Source of the DNA: Lachnospiraceae bacterium
GTDB lineage: Bacteria > Bacillota > Clostridia > Lachnospirales > Lachnospiraceae
Assembly (NCBI GenBank): GCA_019424135.1
Contig: JAHYZZ010000007.1
Span: forward strand, 24,313-79,311
DNA length: 54,999 nt
Direction of reading: 5' to 3'
Shown here: piece by piece, positions 23,480-31,662 of the stretch
How positions within the stretch are numbered: position 1 is the stretch's first letter
Layout: each line of letters starts with the position of its first letter
Position numbers and translations under genes: made by a program
Notes under the pieces: model-generated
Seen by the model: the letters and a program-made list of their open reading frames with translations, nothing else
Database searches by the model: none
Told to the model about the DNA's origin: nothing

Positions 23480-24091
23480 TTACTCATCCGGCTGCTGTCC
23501 ATCATGTGCCTTCCACTGACATTTTGTCAACTCCATATCTGAAAAAACTGCCCGGAAAGAAGAATCCTCCGGCGAACAGGCATAGATACCAAACCGGATC
23601 TTTCCGTTTCCTTTCCACATATGACAAATTCGCATTTGCCGAAAATGGAGTCCATCGTCAGAGCATTCAATGCAAAAATCATCTTCCCTACGGCTCAACC
23701 GATACCACATAGACTTAATATCCGCACTTATCTCAGTCGTCGCCCAGTCTGAATATCCCTCATTGGTAACCACGCTTCCAAGATGCTGAAACTCTTCATT
23801 CTCATACTCTATAGAGCCCTTCAGCCAGTTATCACTGTCCAAATACATCACAACACCGCATTGGTCAAATCTATGATGGCTCTGATGAAACTCTGTCTTG
23901 ACAATAAAGCTGAAATACTTCTCCTGTGTTTCCATCTGAAAGACCGGGGCATTGTCATTTCGAAAATGATAATAGGTTCTCTGCCACAGATCTGTATGGG
24001 GCTTTGTTATGACTTCGACCACCCCATCCGCAATCCTGAAACTTTCCGGCTCTCTTGTCCATCGAAATCTGTCAAAATCCAACCTTTTCAT
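23480..24091 (-). CDS. DUF1349 (concanavalin-like) protein
   Basis: 203 residues, a single jelly-roll fold rich in aromatics: FRWTREPESFRIADGVVEVI near the start, then KYFSFIVKTEFHQSHHRFDQ-CGVVMYLDSDNWLKGSIEY and IRFGIYACSPEDSSFRAVFS-DMEL near the end. This is the DUF1349 family (related to yeast Ree1, 'regulation of enolase 1'), probably a carbohydrate-binding or sugar-metabolism accessory. The ATG at 24091 has the site CGAAAGGAGTATGAT; an upstream in-frame ATG is inside a fragmentary acetyltransferase frame. Confidence 0.78.
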   Translation of the reverse strand: MKRLDFDRFRWTREPESFRIADGVVEVITKPHTDLWQRTYYHFRNDNAPVFQMETQEKYFSFIVKTEFHQSHHRFDQCGVVMYLDSDNWLKGSIEYENEEFQHLGSVVTNEGYSDWATTEISADIKSMWYRLSRREDDFCIECSDDGLHFRQMRICHMWKGNGKIRFGIYACSPEDSSFRAVFSDMELTKCQWKAHDGQQPDE

Positions 24092-24092
24092 A

Positions 24093-24404
24093 TCATACTC
24101 CTTTCGTTTTGCCATAATATCTCTTGCTTATAAATCCAGTCTCATAAAACCCCCATTTTTTATACATATGCAAGGCACTTTCCAGGGAAGGCAGCGTATC
24201 CAGAAGTATATATTGATCCCCAACCTCTTTTGCATCCTTAATGATTTTTGAGATCAGATTTTGCACTTTCTTCTGTATATGGATCCGGCAGACGGTCTGA
24301 CAGTCAAGCTCTCCTCTCCTTTTTGCCCTTATTCTTGAAGTATAGCATATTCTGAATGTTAATAACATTTTCGGTAAAATTCTAATCTTTCTTGAGCAGA
24401 CCAT
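24093..24404 (-). pseudogene. remnant of a GNAT acetyltransferase (C-terminal part)
   Basis: Only the end of the frame has family character: YILLDTLPSLESALHMYKKW followed by GFYETG, the terminal strand-helix-strand of GNAT enzymes (LDT...A..LY...GF). The acetyl-CoA-binding loop and N-terminal half are missing; the upstream residues of this frame (basic, no pattern) look non-coding. It lies directly before the DUF1349 gene. Confidence 0.55.
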
Positions 24405-24588
24405 AAATCTGATAGAGGGAAAGTATATTTTGATACTGCATCCTGCTGCCCATCAGCTGCCGATATGTTGCTGTTTTTTCCTTCCCTTCTGCCTTTAACT
24501 TTTTCATTTTTGTATCTGTATTTTCATAATGTTTCTGTACTGCTTTCAGCATTTTTTCAAACGCCTCCAGCCTTTCCTGGTTTTCCAT
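24382..24588 (-). CDS. conserved-looking small helical protein, 68 aa
   Basis: A 68-residue, highly charged protein predicted to be two helices: MENQERLEAFEKMLKAVQKH and, after a lysine-rich turn, TATYRQLMGSRMQYQNILSL. RBS TAAGGAGATAGT supports the ATG at 24588. No domain with known function. It heads the leftward run that includes the GNAT remnant and DUF1349 gene. Confidence 0.65.
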   Translation of the reverse strand: MENQERLEAFEKMLKAVQKHYENTDTKMKKLKAEGKEKTATYRQLMGSRMQYQNILSLYQIYGLLKKD

Positions 24589-24654
24589 ACTATCTCCTTA
24601 TATCATGCTAATGACTTAGAACTTAAATCCCTGTTTCTCATTATCATATCACAT

Positions 24655-24744
24655 TCATGAATTCAACGCATTAACATTCCTTAATTGCGTTTGATCCGCC
24701 TTATATTTCCCGCTTCCCGAATATCCCATATAAAATGCATTCAT
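24655..24744 (-). CDS. possible 29-aa peptide with strong ribosome site
   Basis: AAAGGAGGGAACATA precedes an ATG that opens a 29-codon frame beginning MNAFYMGYSGSGKYKADQTQ. The peptide is glycine/tyrosine-rich, not hydrophobic. It lies in the 353-base gap between a leftward gene and the rightward aldehyde dehydrogenase gene. The strength of the ribosome site is the main argument; I know no family. Confidence 0.4.
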   Translation of the reverse strand: MNAFYMGYSGSGKYKADQTQLRNVNALNS

Positions 24745-24845
24745 TATGTTCCCTCCTTTGCCAGTTCTATAAAACATTCCAGACAATCGTTTACTCTTGG
24801 GTCTGTCCGAATGGATCACTTTACTAATTTACCAAAATAAATCGA

Positions 24846-24874
24846 TTGTCTGAAAACAACTTTTTTGGTATACT
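24846..24874 (+). promoter_or_regulatory. promoter of the aldehyde dehydrogenase gene
   Basis: TTGTCT (24846-24851), 17 bases, TATACT (24869-24874), 67 bases before the ATG. Confidence 0.6.
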
Positions 24875-24941
24875 AAAAAAGGACCGCTATTAGCTTAGCC
24901 TATTAGTTATTGGTTGATTTATCATAAAAGGAGGCACAACA

Positions 24942-26489
24942 ATGATAAAAGGATTTAAAAATGCGGAAGAACTTGACTTTTCCGTACCAGCAAACCGTCA
25001 GAAGATGGAAGAAGCTTTCCAGCAGGTACAGTCTGAAAAAGGGAAGACCTATCCTCTGATCATTGGCGGTGAAAAGATTGAAACAGAAAAGAAAATCACT
25101 TCTCTGTCTCCCGCCACAAAAGAAGTGCTAGGTTATGCCAGCTCCTGTAGCCGTGAACTGGCTGACAAAGCGATAAAGACTGCAAACGAGGCATTTCAGT
25201 CCTGGAGCCGTACCCCTGCCGAGGAACGGATCCGCTGCCTGAAAAGACTGGCAAGACTGGTAGAAGAAAACCGCTTTATCTTAGACGCATGGAACGTTGA
25301 AGAAAGCGGCAAAAACTGGGGAGAGGCAGACGGAGAACTCTGTGAAGCGCTGGATTTCTTTAACTCTTATGCCATGCATATGGCAAACCTGGACAAGGGA
25401 TTAGAACTGATTCCTACTGACGAATATACCAAATGTATCTACATACCGATCGGTGTCGGAGCTATCATCCCACCGTGGAATTTCCCGCTTTCCATCTGCG
25501 GCGGTATGGTCACAGCAGCTCTTGTTACCGGAAACAGTGTCATTTGCAAACCTTCTTCTGACACACCGATTGTAGCCTACAAGTTAGTAGAACTCTGCCT
25601 GAAAGCCGGGTTCCCGGCTGGAACTATCAACTATATCCCTGGTTCCGGCTCCGAAATCGGCGATTATATTGTAGAACATCCACTTACCCGATTCATCAAT
25701 TTCACCGGTTCAAAAGCTGTCGGATGCCGTATTAATGAAAATGCAGCAAAAGTAGCAGATGGACAAAAATGGCTGAAACGTGTGGTTGCCGAGATGGGTG
25801 GCAAAAACGCCATCATCGTAGATTCCACTGCCGACATTCGGAAGGCTGCCGAAGGCGTGGCAAGCTCTGCCTTTACCTTCCAAGGACAAAAATGCTCTGC
25901 CTGCTCACGTGCTCTTGTCATGAGTGATGTATACGATGAATTTGTGGATGAAGTGGTAAAATGTGCAGCAGCACTCAAAGAAAACCAGGGAAGCGGAGCC
26001 AGCAATGCACCTATGGGACCTGTCATCAACCAGGCCGCTTACAACAGTATTACCGGATACATCGAAGTTGCCCGCAAGGAAGGCAAGATCGTATACGGCG
26101 GAACCTACAGCGACGCGGAAGGCTATTATATTGATCCTACTGTCGTACGCGATGTAGACAAAGACGCAAGAATCGCCAACGAAGAAATCTTCGGACCAGT
26201 ACTTGCCGTTGTCAAAGTCAACTCCTTCGACGAGGCTTTGGATATTGCAAACCAGACAGAATACGGTCTGACCGGTTCTGTCTACAGCGAGACCAGGGAA
26301 CACATCCAGAAAGCAAAAGTAGAATTCCAGGTAGGGAACCTGTACTTCAACCGTAAATCTACCGCAGCAGTAGTTCTGCAACATCCATTCGGTGGTTTTA
26401 ACATGTCCGGAACCGATGCCAAGACAGGAACCAGCGATTATCTGACTAATTTCATGAATCTGAAATCCATTACAGAAGACTTAAACTAA
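24942..26489 (+). CDS. rocA: aldehyde dehydrogenase, L-glutamate gamma-semialdehyde (P5C) dehydrogenase type
   Basis: 515 residues, the length of Bacillus RocA. NAD(P)-binding and active-site features in order: IPPWNFPLSICGGMVTAALV (oxyanion Asn), KPSSDTP, FTGSKAVG, catalytic Glu in VVAEMGGKNAIIVD, and catalytic Cys in FTFQGQKCSACSRA. EEIFGPVLAVVKV comes next, and the C-terminal HPFGGFNMSGTDAKTGTSDY is characteristic of the RocA/PruA branch. It oxidises pyrroline-5-carboxylate/glutamate semialdehyde to glutamate in proline or arginine breakdown. Single-gene unit with own promoter; proline dehydrogenase is not adjacent. RBS AAAGGAGGCACAACA. The exact substrate is inferred from family; other semialdehydes are possible. 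Confidence 0.85.
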   Translation: MIKGFKNAEELDFSVPANRQKMEEAFQQVQSEKGKTYPLIIGGEKIETEKKITSLSPATKEVLGYASSCSRELADKAIKTANEAFQSWSRTPAEERIRCLKRLARLVEENRFILDAWNVEESGKNWGEADGELCEALDFFNSYAMHMANLDKGLELIPTDEYTKCIYIPIGVGAIIPPWNFPLSICGGMVTAALVTGNSVICKPSSDTPIVAYKLVELCLKAGFPAGTINYIPGSGSEIGDYIVEHPLTRFINFTGSKAVGCRINENAAKVADGQKWLKRVVAEMGGKNAIIVDSTADIRKAAEGVASSAFTFQGQKCSACSRALVMSDVYDEFVDEVVKCAAALKENQGSGASNAPMGPVINQAAYNSITGYIEVARKEGKIVYGGTYSDAEGYYIDPTVVRDVDKDARIANEEIFGPVLAVVKVNSFDEALDIANQTEYGLTGSVYSETREHIQKAKVEFQVGNLYFNRKSTAAVVLQHPFGGFNMSGTDAKTGTSDYLTNFMNLKSITEDLN

Positions 26490-26499
26490 TGGAGATATG

Positions 26500-26534
26500 A
26501 AGAAAGCTCCCTTTCAGAAAAGGGGAGCTTTCTT
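26500..26534. terminator. bidirectional terminator, rocA / AraC regulator
   Basis: AAGAAAGCTCCC (26500-26511) pairs perfectly with GGGAGCTTTCTT (26523-26534). T-rich DNA follows on the + side. The right arm includes the first bases of the stop codon of the leftward AraC gene. Confidence 0.85.
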
Positions 26535-27408
26535 ATGTTTCTGTTTTTCGAAAGGCTTTCCGGTATTCCTTCGGGGTGATTCCGAAATTTTTTTTAAACA
26601 CACGATTAAAATAGGAAATATTATGAAATCCCGTATCCAAAGCAATGTCTGTCACACTTTCCATTCCTGATAACAGTTTGCCAGCTGCAATTTCCAGCCG
26701 ATACTGATTTATATATTCGATGCAGGTAGTATTCATATATTGCTTAAAAAACCGCATAAAATAATATTCACTGAAATGACAAATAGCAGCCAGTTCCGCC
26801 ACCGTAACCTGCCGCTGATAATTTTCTTTAATGTACTGGATCACTGCCCGGAGCCGGTTCAGTACCTCCTTGTTTTTCCCGTCTTCATGCCTAAAAGGTA
26901 CCTGGCGATATAAAGCCAAGATTATCTCCAGGAGACTGGCCTTCACCGCCAGCTCATATCCGGGCTCTTTTTCAAGAAAATTTTTCTTCAGCTTTACAAA
27001 ACTTTTTTTCAGCAGATCATCAGAGTCGCTTAGAGAAATGACTGACGGAAACTGGATTTCTCCCTTCTCCAACGGCAAAATATATGTTACGCCGCATGCA
27101 TCCATCCCTCCTAGCATTCCCGGGTGAAAGACAAAACTGTCCGTCTCCAGAAGCTTCAGATCTCCTTCCGGGATTCCGTGAAGCATACCAGATGGGAGGA
27201 ACAAAAAGTCTCCTTCCTTCACCTGACAGGGAATCAGATCAATCAAGTAAGTACAACTTCCCTTCCGAACATATGTAATCTCGAACTCCTCATGCCAGTG
27301 AACCGGAAGCCCGGCCAGATTGATCGGATATACGCAGTCATAATATTCCACCGGGAACATCCGTGTACCATGATGCCCTTTTTCCAGATATTGCTTTTTT
27401 TGATCCAT
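26533..27408 (-). CDS. AraC-family regulator next to the GH31 gene
   Basis: 291 residues. N-terminal cupin with LPVHWHEEFEITYVRKGSCT and GDFLFLPSGMLHGIPEG (sugar or ligand sensing). The C-terminal double HTH is at about 190-291: VTVAELAAICHFSEYYFMRF, then TDIALDTGFHNISYFNRVFK and GITPKEYRK. It lies divergent from the GH31 glucosidase gene with a 130-base shared control region, so it is probably its regulator. The ATG at 27408 follows GGGAGGATGCGAG; a longer start five codons up is less likely. Its end overlaps the terminator shared with rocA. Confidence 0.85.
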   Translation of the reverse strand: MDQKKQYLEKGHHGTRMFPVEYYDCVYPINLAGLPVHWHEEFEITYVRKGSCTYLIDLIPCQVKEGDFLFLPSGMLHGIPEGDLKLLETDSFVFHPGMLGGMDACGVTYILPLEKGEIQFPSVISLSDSDDLLKKSFVKLKKNFLEKEPGYELAVKASLLEIILALYRQVPFRHEDGKNKEVLNRLRAVIQYIKENYQRQVTVAELAAICHFSEYYFMRFFKQYMNTTCIEYINQYRLEIAAGKLLSGMESVTDIALDTGFHNISYFNRVFKKNFGITPKEYRKAFRKTET

Positions 27409-27494
27409 CTCGCATCCTCCCACTTCTATTCTATTACGACAGGATTGTGTTAAAATTTGTCAGAAATATACAAGAAATACCAGGTTTTCACTTA

Positions 27495-27500
27495 TATAAT
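27495..27500 (+). promoter_or_regulatory. -10 element for the GH31 gene
   Basis: TATAAT 39 bases before the ATG. No good -35 box lies 17 bases upstream, which fits an activator-dependent promoter controlled by the divergent AraC protein. Confidence 0.5.
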
Positions 27501-27538
27501 AGTATCATAATATAACTGAAACCGAAAGGAGAAAAACT

Positions 27539-29602
27539 ATGGTACGCAAGTATTCTTTTGGAAATCCATTTCCTACAGAGGCCATTGTAAAAGAATACTC
27601 TGCCCAGCAGGGCACCCTCCCTTATTTTACAAAAACAAAAACGTCTCTCATCTATACCCTTCCAGAAAGCACTCCGGTATACGGACTGGGAGAACAGATC
27701 CGCGGGATTAACAAACGCGGCTGGATCTATACCAGTAATTGTACAGACGATCCCCATCATACAGAGACAACCCACTCCCTTTATGGGGCCCACAATTTTC
27801 TGATCATCGATGGAGAAAAACCATTTGGAGTCTTCATTGACTATCCGGGAAAGCTGACCTTTGACATCGGCTATACACAGAAGAACACACTCATCATCAC
27901 GCCAGAGGAATGGAATCTGGATCTGTATCTGATCGAGGAAACTCTGCCTTCCGCAATCGTCCACTCCTTTCGCCAGATGATCGGCAGAAGCTATATTCCT
28001 CCAAAGTGGGCTTTTGGCTACGGACAGAGCCGCTGGGGATATCAAACGGAAGAAGACATCCGAAGTGTGGCAAAAGGATACCAGGAAGCTGGTATTCCCC
28101 TTGACGCCATTTATCTGGATATCGATTATATGGAGCAGTATGAAGACTTTACTGTCTCAAAGGATAAATTTCCGGACCTGCCGGCACTGACAGAAGAGAT
28201 GAAGGAGCAGGGCATCCATCTGGTCCCAATTATCGACGCAGGTGTTAAAATCCAGAAAGGCTACTCTGTCTATGAAGAAGGTCTAAAAAAGGGATATTTC
28301 TGCAAGGGAGAGGATGGTAACCCGTTTGTCGGTGCGGTCTGGCCCGGAAGATCTCTTTTCCCGGATATGCTGAATCCAAAAGCCAGGAGATGGTTTGGTC
28401 TGAAGTACAAAGTGCTGCTGGATATGGGCATCGATGGATTCTGGAATGACATGAATGAGCCTGCCATCTTCTATTCTGAAAAACGCTTAAATCAGGTATT
28501 TGACAAAGTGAACGCCTTAAGAGGACAGAACCTGGACCTGAAGAAAAGCAATCATTTTCTTGAGCTTGTCAATTCCCTTGCCAACAACCCGGAGGATTAC
28601 AGAAGCTTTTACCATGAGCCAGGGAATGGCCTTCCCAAAGTCCGCCATGACAAAGTGCATAACCTATACGGCTACAACATGACAAGAGCAGCAGGAGAAG
28701 CCTTCGAAGAACTGGAACCAGATAAACGAATCCTGATGTTCTCCCGCTCCTCCTATATTGGCATGCACCGCTACGGCGGCATCTGGCAGGGAGACAACCT
28801 GTCCTGGTGGTCTCATCTTTTGATGAATGTAAAAATGATGCCTTCCCTAAGCATGTGCGGATTCCTTTACACCGGTGCAGATCTGGGCGGATTTGGTGCT
28901 GACACCACCGAGGATCTTCTGCTTCGTTGGCTGCAATTCGGCATCTTTACACCGCTGATGCGAAATCATTCAGCCCTTGGCACCAGAAAACAGGAAGCCT
29001 ACCGCTTCTCCAACCAGGAACAATTAAAGGACATCATCCGCCTGCGCTACTGCCTGCTTCCTTACCTATACAGTGAATACGTGAAAGCAGCCTTGCATGA
29101 CACCATGCTGTTTTTCCCTCTTGCCTTTGGGTATCCAAAAGATGACTTCGCCGTCCAGGTGGAAGATCAGCTGCTCCTTGGCGAAAGTCTGATGCTGGCT
29201 CCCGTGTATCAGCCCAATGCCACAGGCCGTTATGTCTACCTGCCGGAAGATATGCTTCTTGTTACCACATCCGGCCCGGAAGATATGCGTTTTAAAAAAA
29301 TGGCCCCAGGCCATCATTATGTCCCTGTGGCTGAAAACGAATTGATCTTCTTTGTTCGCAAAGGGCATCTCCTGCCGCTGACAGACCCGGCACAAAATGT
29401 AGAAACCGTTGATACCTCCCATTTGAAAATTGTTGCCTATCTGGAAGGCACCTGCAGTTATACCCTTTATGATGACGACGGAATCCACAAAAACTATAAC
29501 GATCCCTCTCATTTTTCACAGATTCATATATCCTGTGATGGTACAATAGAATATAAAGGCATAGAAGAAAGGGTTCTTAAGACATGTTTCATCTGCTCTT
29601 AG
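27539..29602 (+). CDS. GH31 alpha-glucosidase
   Basis: 687 residues. A short N-terminal beta domain (about 1-130) is followed by the catalytic barrel with WAFGYGQSRWGYQTEEDIRS and LDIDYMEQYEDFTV. The nucleophile is Asp304 in GFWNDMNEPAIFYS, and the acid/base is Asp448 in YTGADLGGFGADTTEDLLLR. A C-terminal beta domain follows. No signal peptide: cytoplasmic. Family members release glucose (some xylose) from the non-reducing end of alpha-glucosides. WNDMNEP is typical of alpha-glucosidases rather than alpha-xylosidases. Single gene, divergent from an AraC regulator. RBS AAAGGAGAAAAACT. Confidence 0.9.
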   Translation: MVRKYSFGNPFPTEAIVKEYSAQQGTLPYFTKTKTSLIYTLPESTPVYGLGEQIRGINKRGWIYTSNCTDDPHHTETTHSLYGAHNFLIIDGEKPFGVFIDYPGKLTFDIGYTQKNTLIITPEEWNLDLYLIEETLPSAIVHSFRQMIGRSYIPPKWAFGYGQSRWGYQTEEDIRSVAKGYQEAGIPLDAIYLDIDYMEQYEDFTVSKDKFPDLPALTEEMKEQGIHLVPIIDAGVKIQKGYSVYEEGLKKGYFCKGEDGNPFVGAVWPGRSLFPDMLNPKARRWFGLKYKVLLDMGIDGFWNDMNEPAIFYSEKRLNQVFDKVNALRGQNLDLKKSNHFLELVNSLANNPEDYRSFYHEPGNGLPKVRHDKVHNLYGYNMTRAAGEAFEELEPDKRILMFSRSSYIGMHRYGGIWQGDNLSWWSHLLMNVKMMPSLSMCGFLYTGADLGGFGADTTEDLLLRWLQFGIFTPLMRNHSALGTRKQEAYRFSNQEQLKDIIRLRYCLLPYLYSEYVKAALHDTMLFFPLAFGYPKDDFAVQVEDQLLLGESLMLAPVYQPNATGRYVYLPEDMLLVTTSGPEDMRFKKMAPGHHYVPVAENELIFFVRKGHLLPLTDPAQNVETVDTSHLKIVAYLEGTCSYTLYDDDGIHKNYNDPSHFSQIHISCDGTIEYKGIEERVLKTCFICS

Positions 29603-29636
29603 CAATCGTTTGTCTTGCCTTCATCAGTCTTGATCT

Positions 29637-29665
29637 GCCAGACGGACCCTTGAGGTCCGTCTGGC
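29637..29665. terminator. terminator-like hairpin after the GH31 gene
   Basis: GCCAGACGGACC (29637-29648) pairs perfectly with GGTCCGTCTGGC (29654-29665), loop CTTGA. There is no long T-run after it, so termination would be of the weaker kind. The core is not that of the hairpin repeat family A-C. Confidence 0.6.
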
Positions 29666-29666
29666 C

Positions 29667-29965
29667 CTTACACAATTACCAGAAATTCTTTTGCAAAACT
29701 ACTTAATCTTCTTGGATAGGCTCTTATCAAATTCCTTCCACATCCTTGCGAATTTCATCATACACCAAAACAGCATTGTATCCCCTCTTACTCTTGCAAT
29801 ACAAGAGCTTCCGTAAACCGTATTTGATTTACCAGATCTGCAATCTGGACAAAATCCCTTTCCGCCATTCGTACTGACCGTACTGACTGTAAAGCTTGAT
29901 AATACACTTTTGTCCTCCTCCAAAGAAGAAATTGAAGAAACCATACAAGGACTGATTTCCCTGTT
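29667..29965. other. 300-base stretch without a supported gene
   Basis: Lies between the GH31 hairpin and the terminator of the leftward GH13 operon. A leftward open frame (29699-29983, 94 codons) contains a CPDCRSGKS-like piece but starts inside the terminator and lacks a ribosome site. I cannot link it to a family; a decayed gene is possible. Confidence 0.4.
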
Positions 29966-29997
29966 AGAAAAGGGAACCGGCAATCCTGCCGGCTCCC
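29966..29997 (-). terminator. terminator of the glgP-malQ-GH13 operon
   Basis: Read leftward: GGGAGCCGGCA-GGAT-TGCCGGTTCCC followed by TTTTCT, a standard intrinsic terminator 24 bases after the GH13 stop. Confidence 0.9.
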
Positions 29998-30020
29998 TGA
30001 ATTTTTTAAATATAACCGTT

Positions 30021-31652
30021 TTAATTTTTACACATCAGAATCAACGCCTCATAGGGCTTTAGTTCCTCTGACCAGCTTCCCTCATAATTTTGAATCAGCA
30101 CATCTGCATCTTTCCATTCTTTTAAAACCGGACAGATAGCCGGATTTCCGGAAAAGTTAGCGCATACCAGAAGCCTGGTATCTTCATTGCTCCTTTCATA
30201 TGCAAAAATCTGTTCATCTTCCGGCAACAAAAGCTTAAATGTTCCATTTACAAATATCGGATACTCTTTCCTTAACCGGATTAGTTTCTGGTAAAAATAG
30301 AAGACAGAATCCGGATCCTTTAGCTCTTCCTCAACATTGATACTGGTATAGTTCGGATTGACCTCGATCCACGGTATTCCTTCCGTAAATCCGGCATTGG
30401 CAGAGCTATCCCATTGCATCGGAGTTCTGGCATTATCCCTGCCTCTTGCATAAATAGATTCCATGACCACATCCGTATCATATCCTTTTTCTGTCCGCTC
30501 CCGATACATATTCACAGTCTCAATATCTCTATAATGACTGATATCTGAAAAACGCACATTGGTCATCCCCAATTCTTCCCCTTGATATACATAAGGGGTT
30601 CCCTGCATTCCATGCAGCAAAGCTGCCAACATTTTCGCAGATTCTACGCGATATTCTTTATCATTCCCCCATCTGGAAACAATCCTTGGAAGATCATGAT
30701 TGTTCCAAAACAGACTGTTCCATCCTCGTTCATAAAGACCAGTCTGCCATTTTGTCAATACTTGCTTTAACTTTACAAAGGGAAGCGGTGCAAGGTCCCA
30801 TTTTTCTTTTCCCTCCTGCTGATCCAGCCCGATATGTTCGAACTGAAATACCATGGAAAATTCATTCCCATTCGGGTTGCTGTAAAGCTTTGCCCGTTCC
30901 ACATCTGCTCCCCAGGCTTCTCCTACAGTGATCAGATCCCCTTTCTGGAAAGTTTCCCGGCTCATTTCCCGGATAAAGGCATGGAGCATAGGACCATTGC
31001 CTGTAATCTCAAGATCCGGCTCTTTGGCAATCTGATCGATAACATCCAGCCGGAAGCCGCCGACACCTTTCTCCATCCACCACAGGATCATGTCGTAAAT
31101 CTCCCGACGGACTTTTTCATTTTCCCAGTTCAGATCTGGCTGTTTTACAGAAAACTGATGAAAATAATATTGTCCCAGTTCCGGCACCCATTCCCAGGCT
31201 GATCCACCAAAAGACGCCCTCATCTCATTCGGAGGAGTTCCCTGGATACCGTCCCGCCAGATGTAGTAATCATGATACGGATTGTCTTTACTCTTTTTTG
31301 CCTCCAAAAACCACCGGTGTTCATCCGAAGTATGGTTCAGCACCAAATCCATGATAATGCGGATTCCATGACCCTTTGCCCTGCGAATCAACTCTTCCAT
31401 ATCCGAAAGGGTTCCAAACATCGGATCAATATCCTGATAATCTGAAATATCATACCCATTATCATCCTGCGGAGATCGGCACACTGGTGACAGCCAGATC
31501 GCATCAACTCCAAGCTTTTCCAGATAAGGGAGCCGCTCCATGATTCCTTTTAAGTCTCCGATCCCGTCCCCGTTGCTGTCTTGAAAGCTTCTGGGATAGA
31601 TCTGGTAGACCACTGCATGTTTCCACCATTTGTCCTGCGTCCTTCCTTCCAT
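30021..31652 (-). CDS. GH13 alpha-glucosidase (oligo-1,6-glucosidase type)
   Basis: 543 residues. N-terminus WWKHAVVYQIYPRSFQDSNG-DGIGDL gives the GH13 first strand. Conserved regions: DLVLNHTSDEH (region I), GFRLDVIDQIAKEP (nucleophile Asp in region II), a Glu in GEAWGADVERAKLYS (region III), and FWNNHDLPRIVSRW (region IV; HD transition-state Asp). This is the GH13_31-type branch that hydrolyses isomaltose, maltose or dextrin ends in the cytoplasm. Last gene of the operon, ten bases after malQ. The context says it finishes the degradation of maltodextrin or glycogen. RBS GGAGGAGAAAA. Confidence 0.9.
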   Translation of the reverse strand: MEGRTQDKWWKHAVVYQIYPRSFQDSNGDGIGDLKGIMERLPYLEKLGVDAIWLSPVCRSPQDDNGYDISDYQDIDPMFGTLSDMEELIRRAKGHGIRIIMDLVLNHTSDEHRWFLEAKKSKDNPYHDYYIWRDGIQGTPPNEMRASFGGSAWEWVPELGQYYFHQFSVKQPDLNWENEKVRREIYDMILWWMEKGVGGFRLDVIDQIAKEPDLEITGNGPMLHAFIREMSRETFQKGDLITVGEAWGADVERAKLYSNPNGNEFSMVFQFEHIGLDQQEGKEKWDLAPLPFVKLKQVLTKWQTGLYERGWNSLFWNNHDLPRIVSRWGNDKEYRVESAKMLAALLHGMQGTPYVYQGEELGMTNVRFSDISHYRDIETVNMYRERTEKGYDTDVVMESIYARGRDNARTPMQWDSSANAGFTEGIPWIEVNPNYTSINVEEELKDPDSVFYFYQKLIRLRKEYPIFVNGTFKLLLPEDEQIFAYERSNEDTRLLVCANFSGNPAICPVLKEWKDADVLIQNYEGSWSEELKPYEALILMCKN

Positions 31653-31662
31653 TTTTCTCCTC

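Noticed and set aside
22924..23712. Rightward open frame of 262 codons opposite the MBL and DUF1349 genes
   Set aside because: It spans two genes with good family signatures on the other strand and has no ribosome site.
27488..28045. Leftward open frame of 185 codons over the GH31 start
   Set aside because: Antisense to the GH31 gene and across its promoter; no domain.
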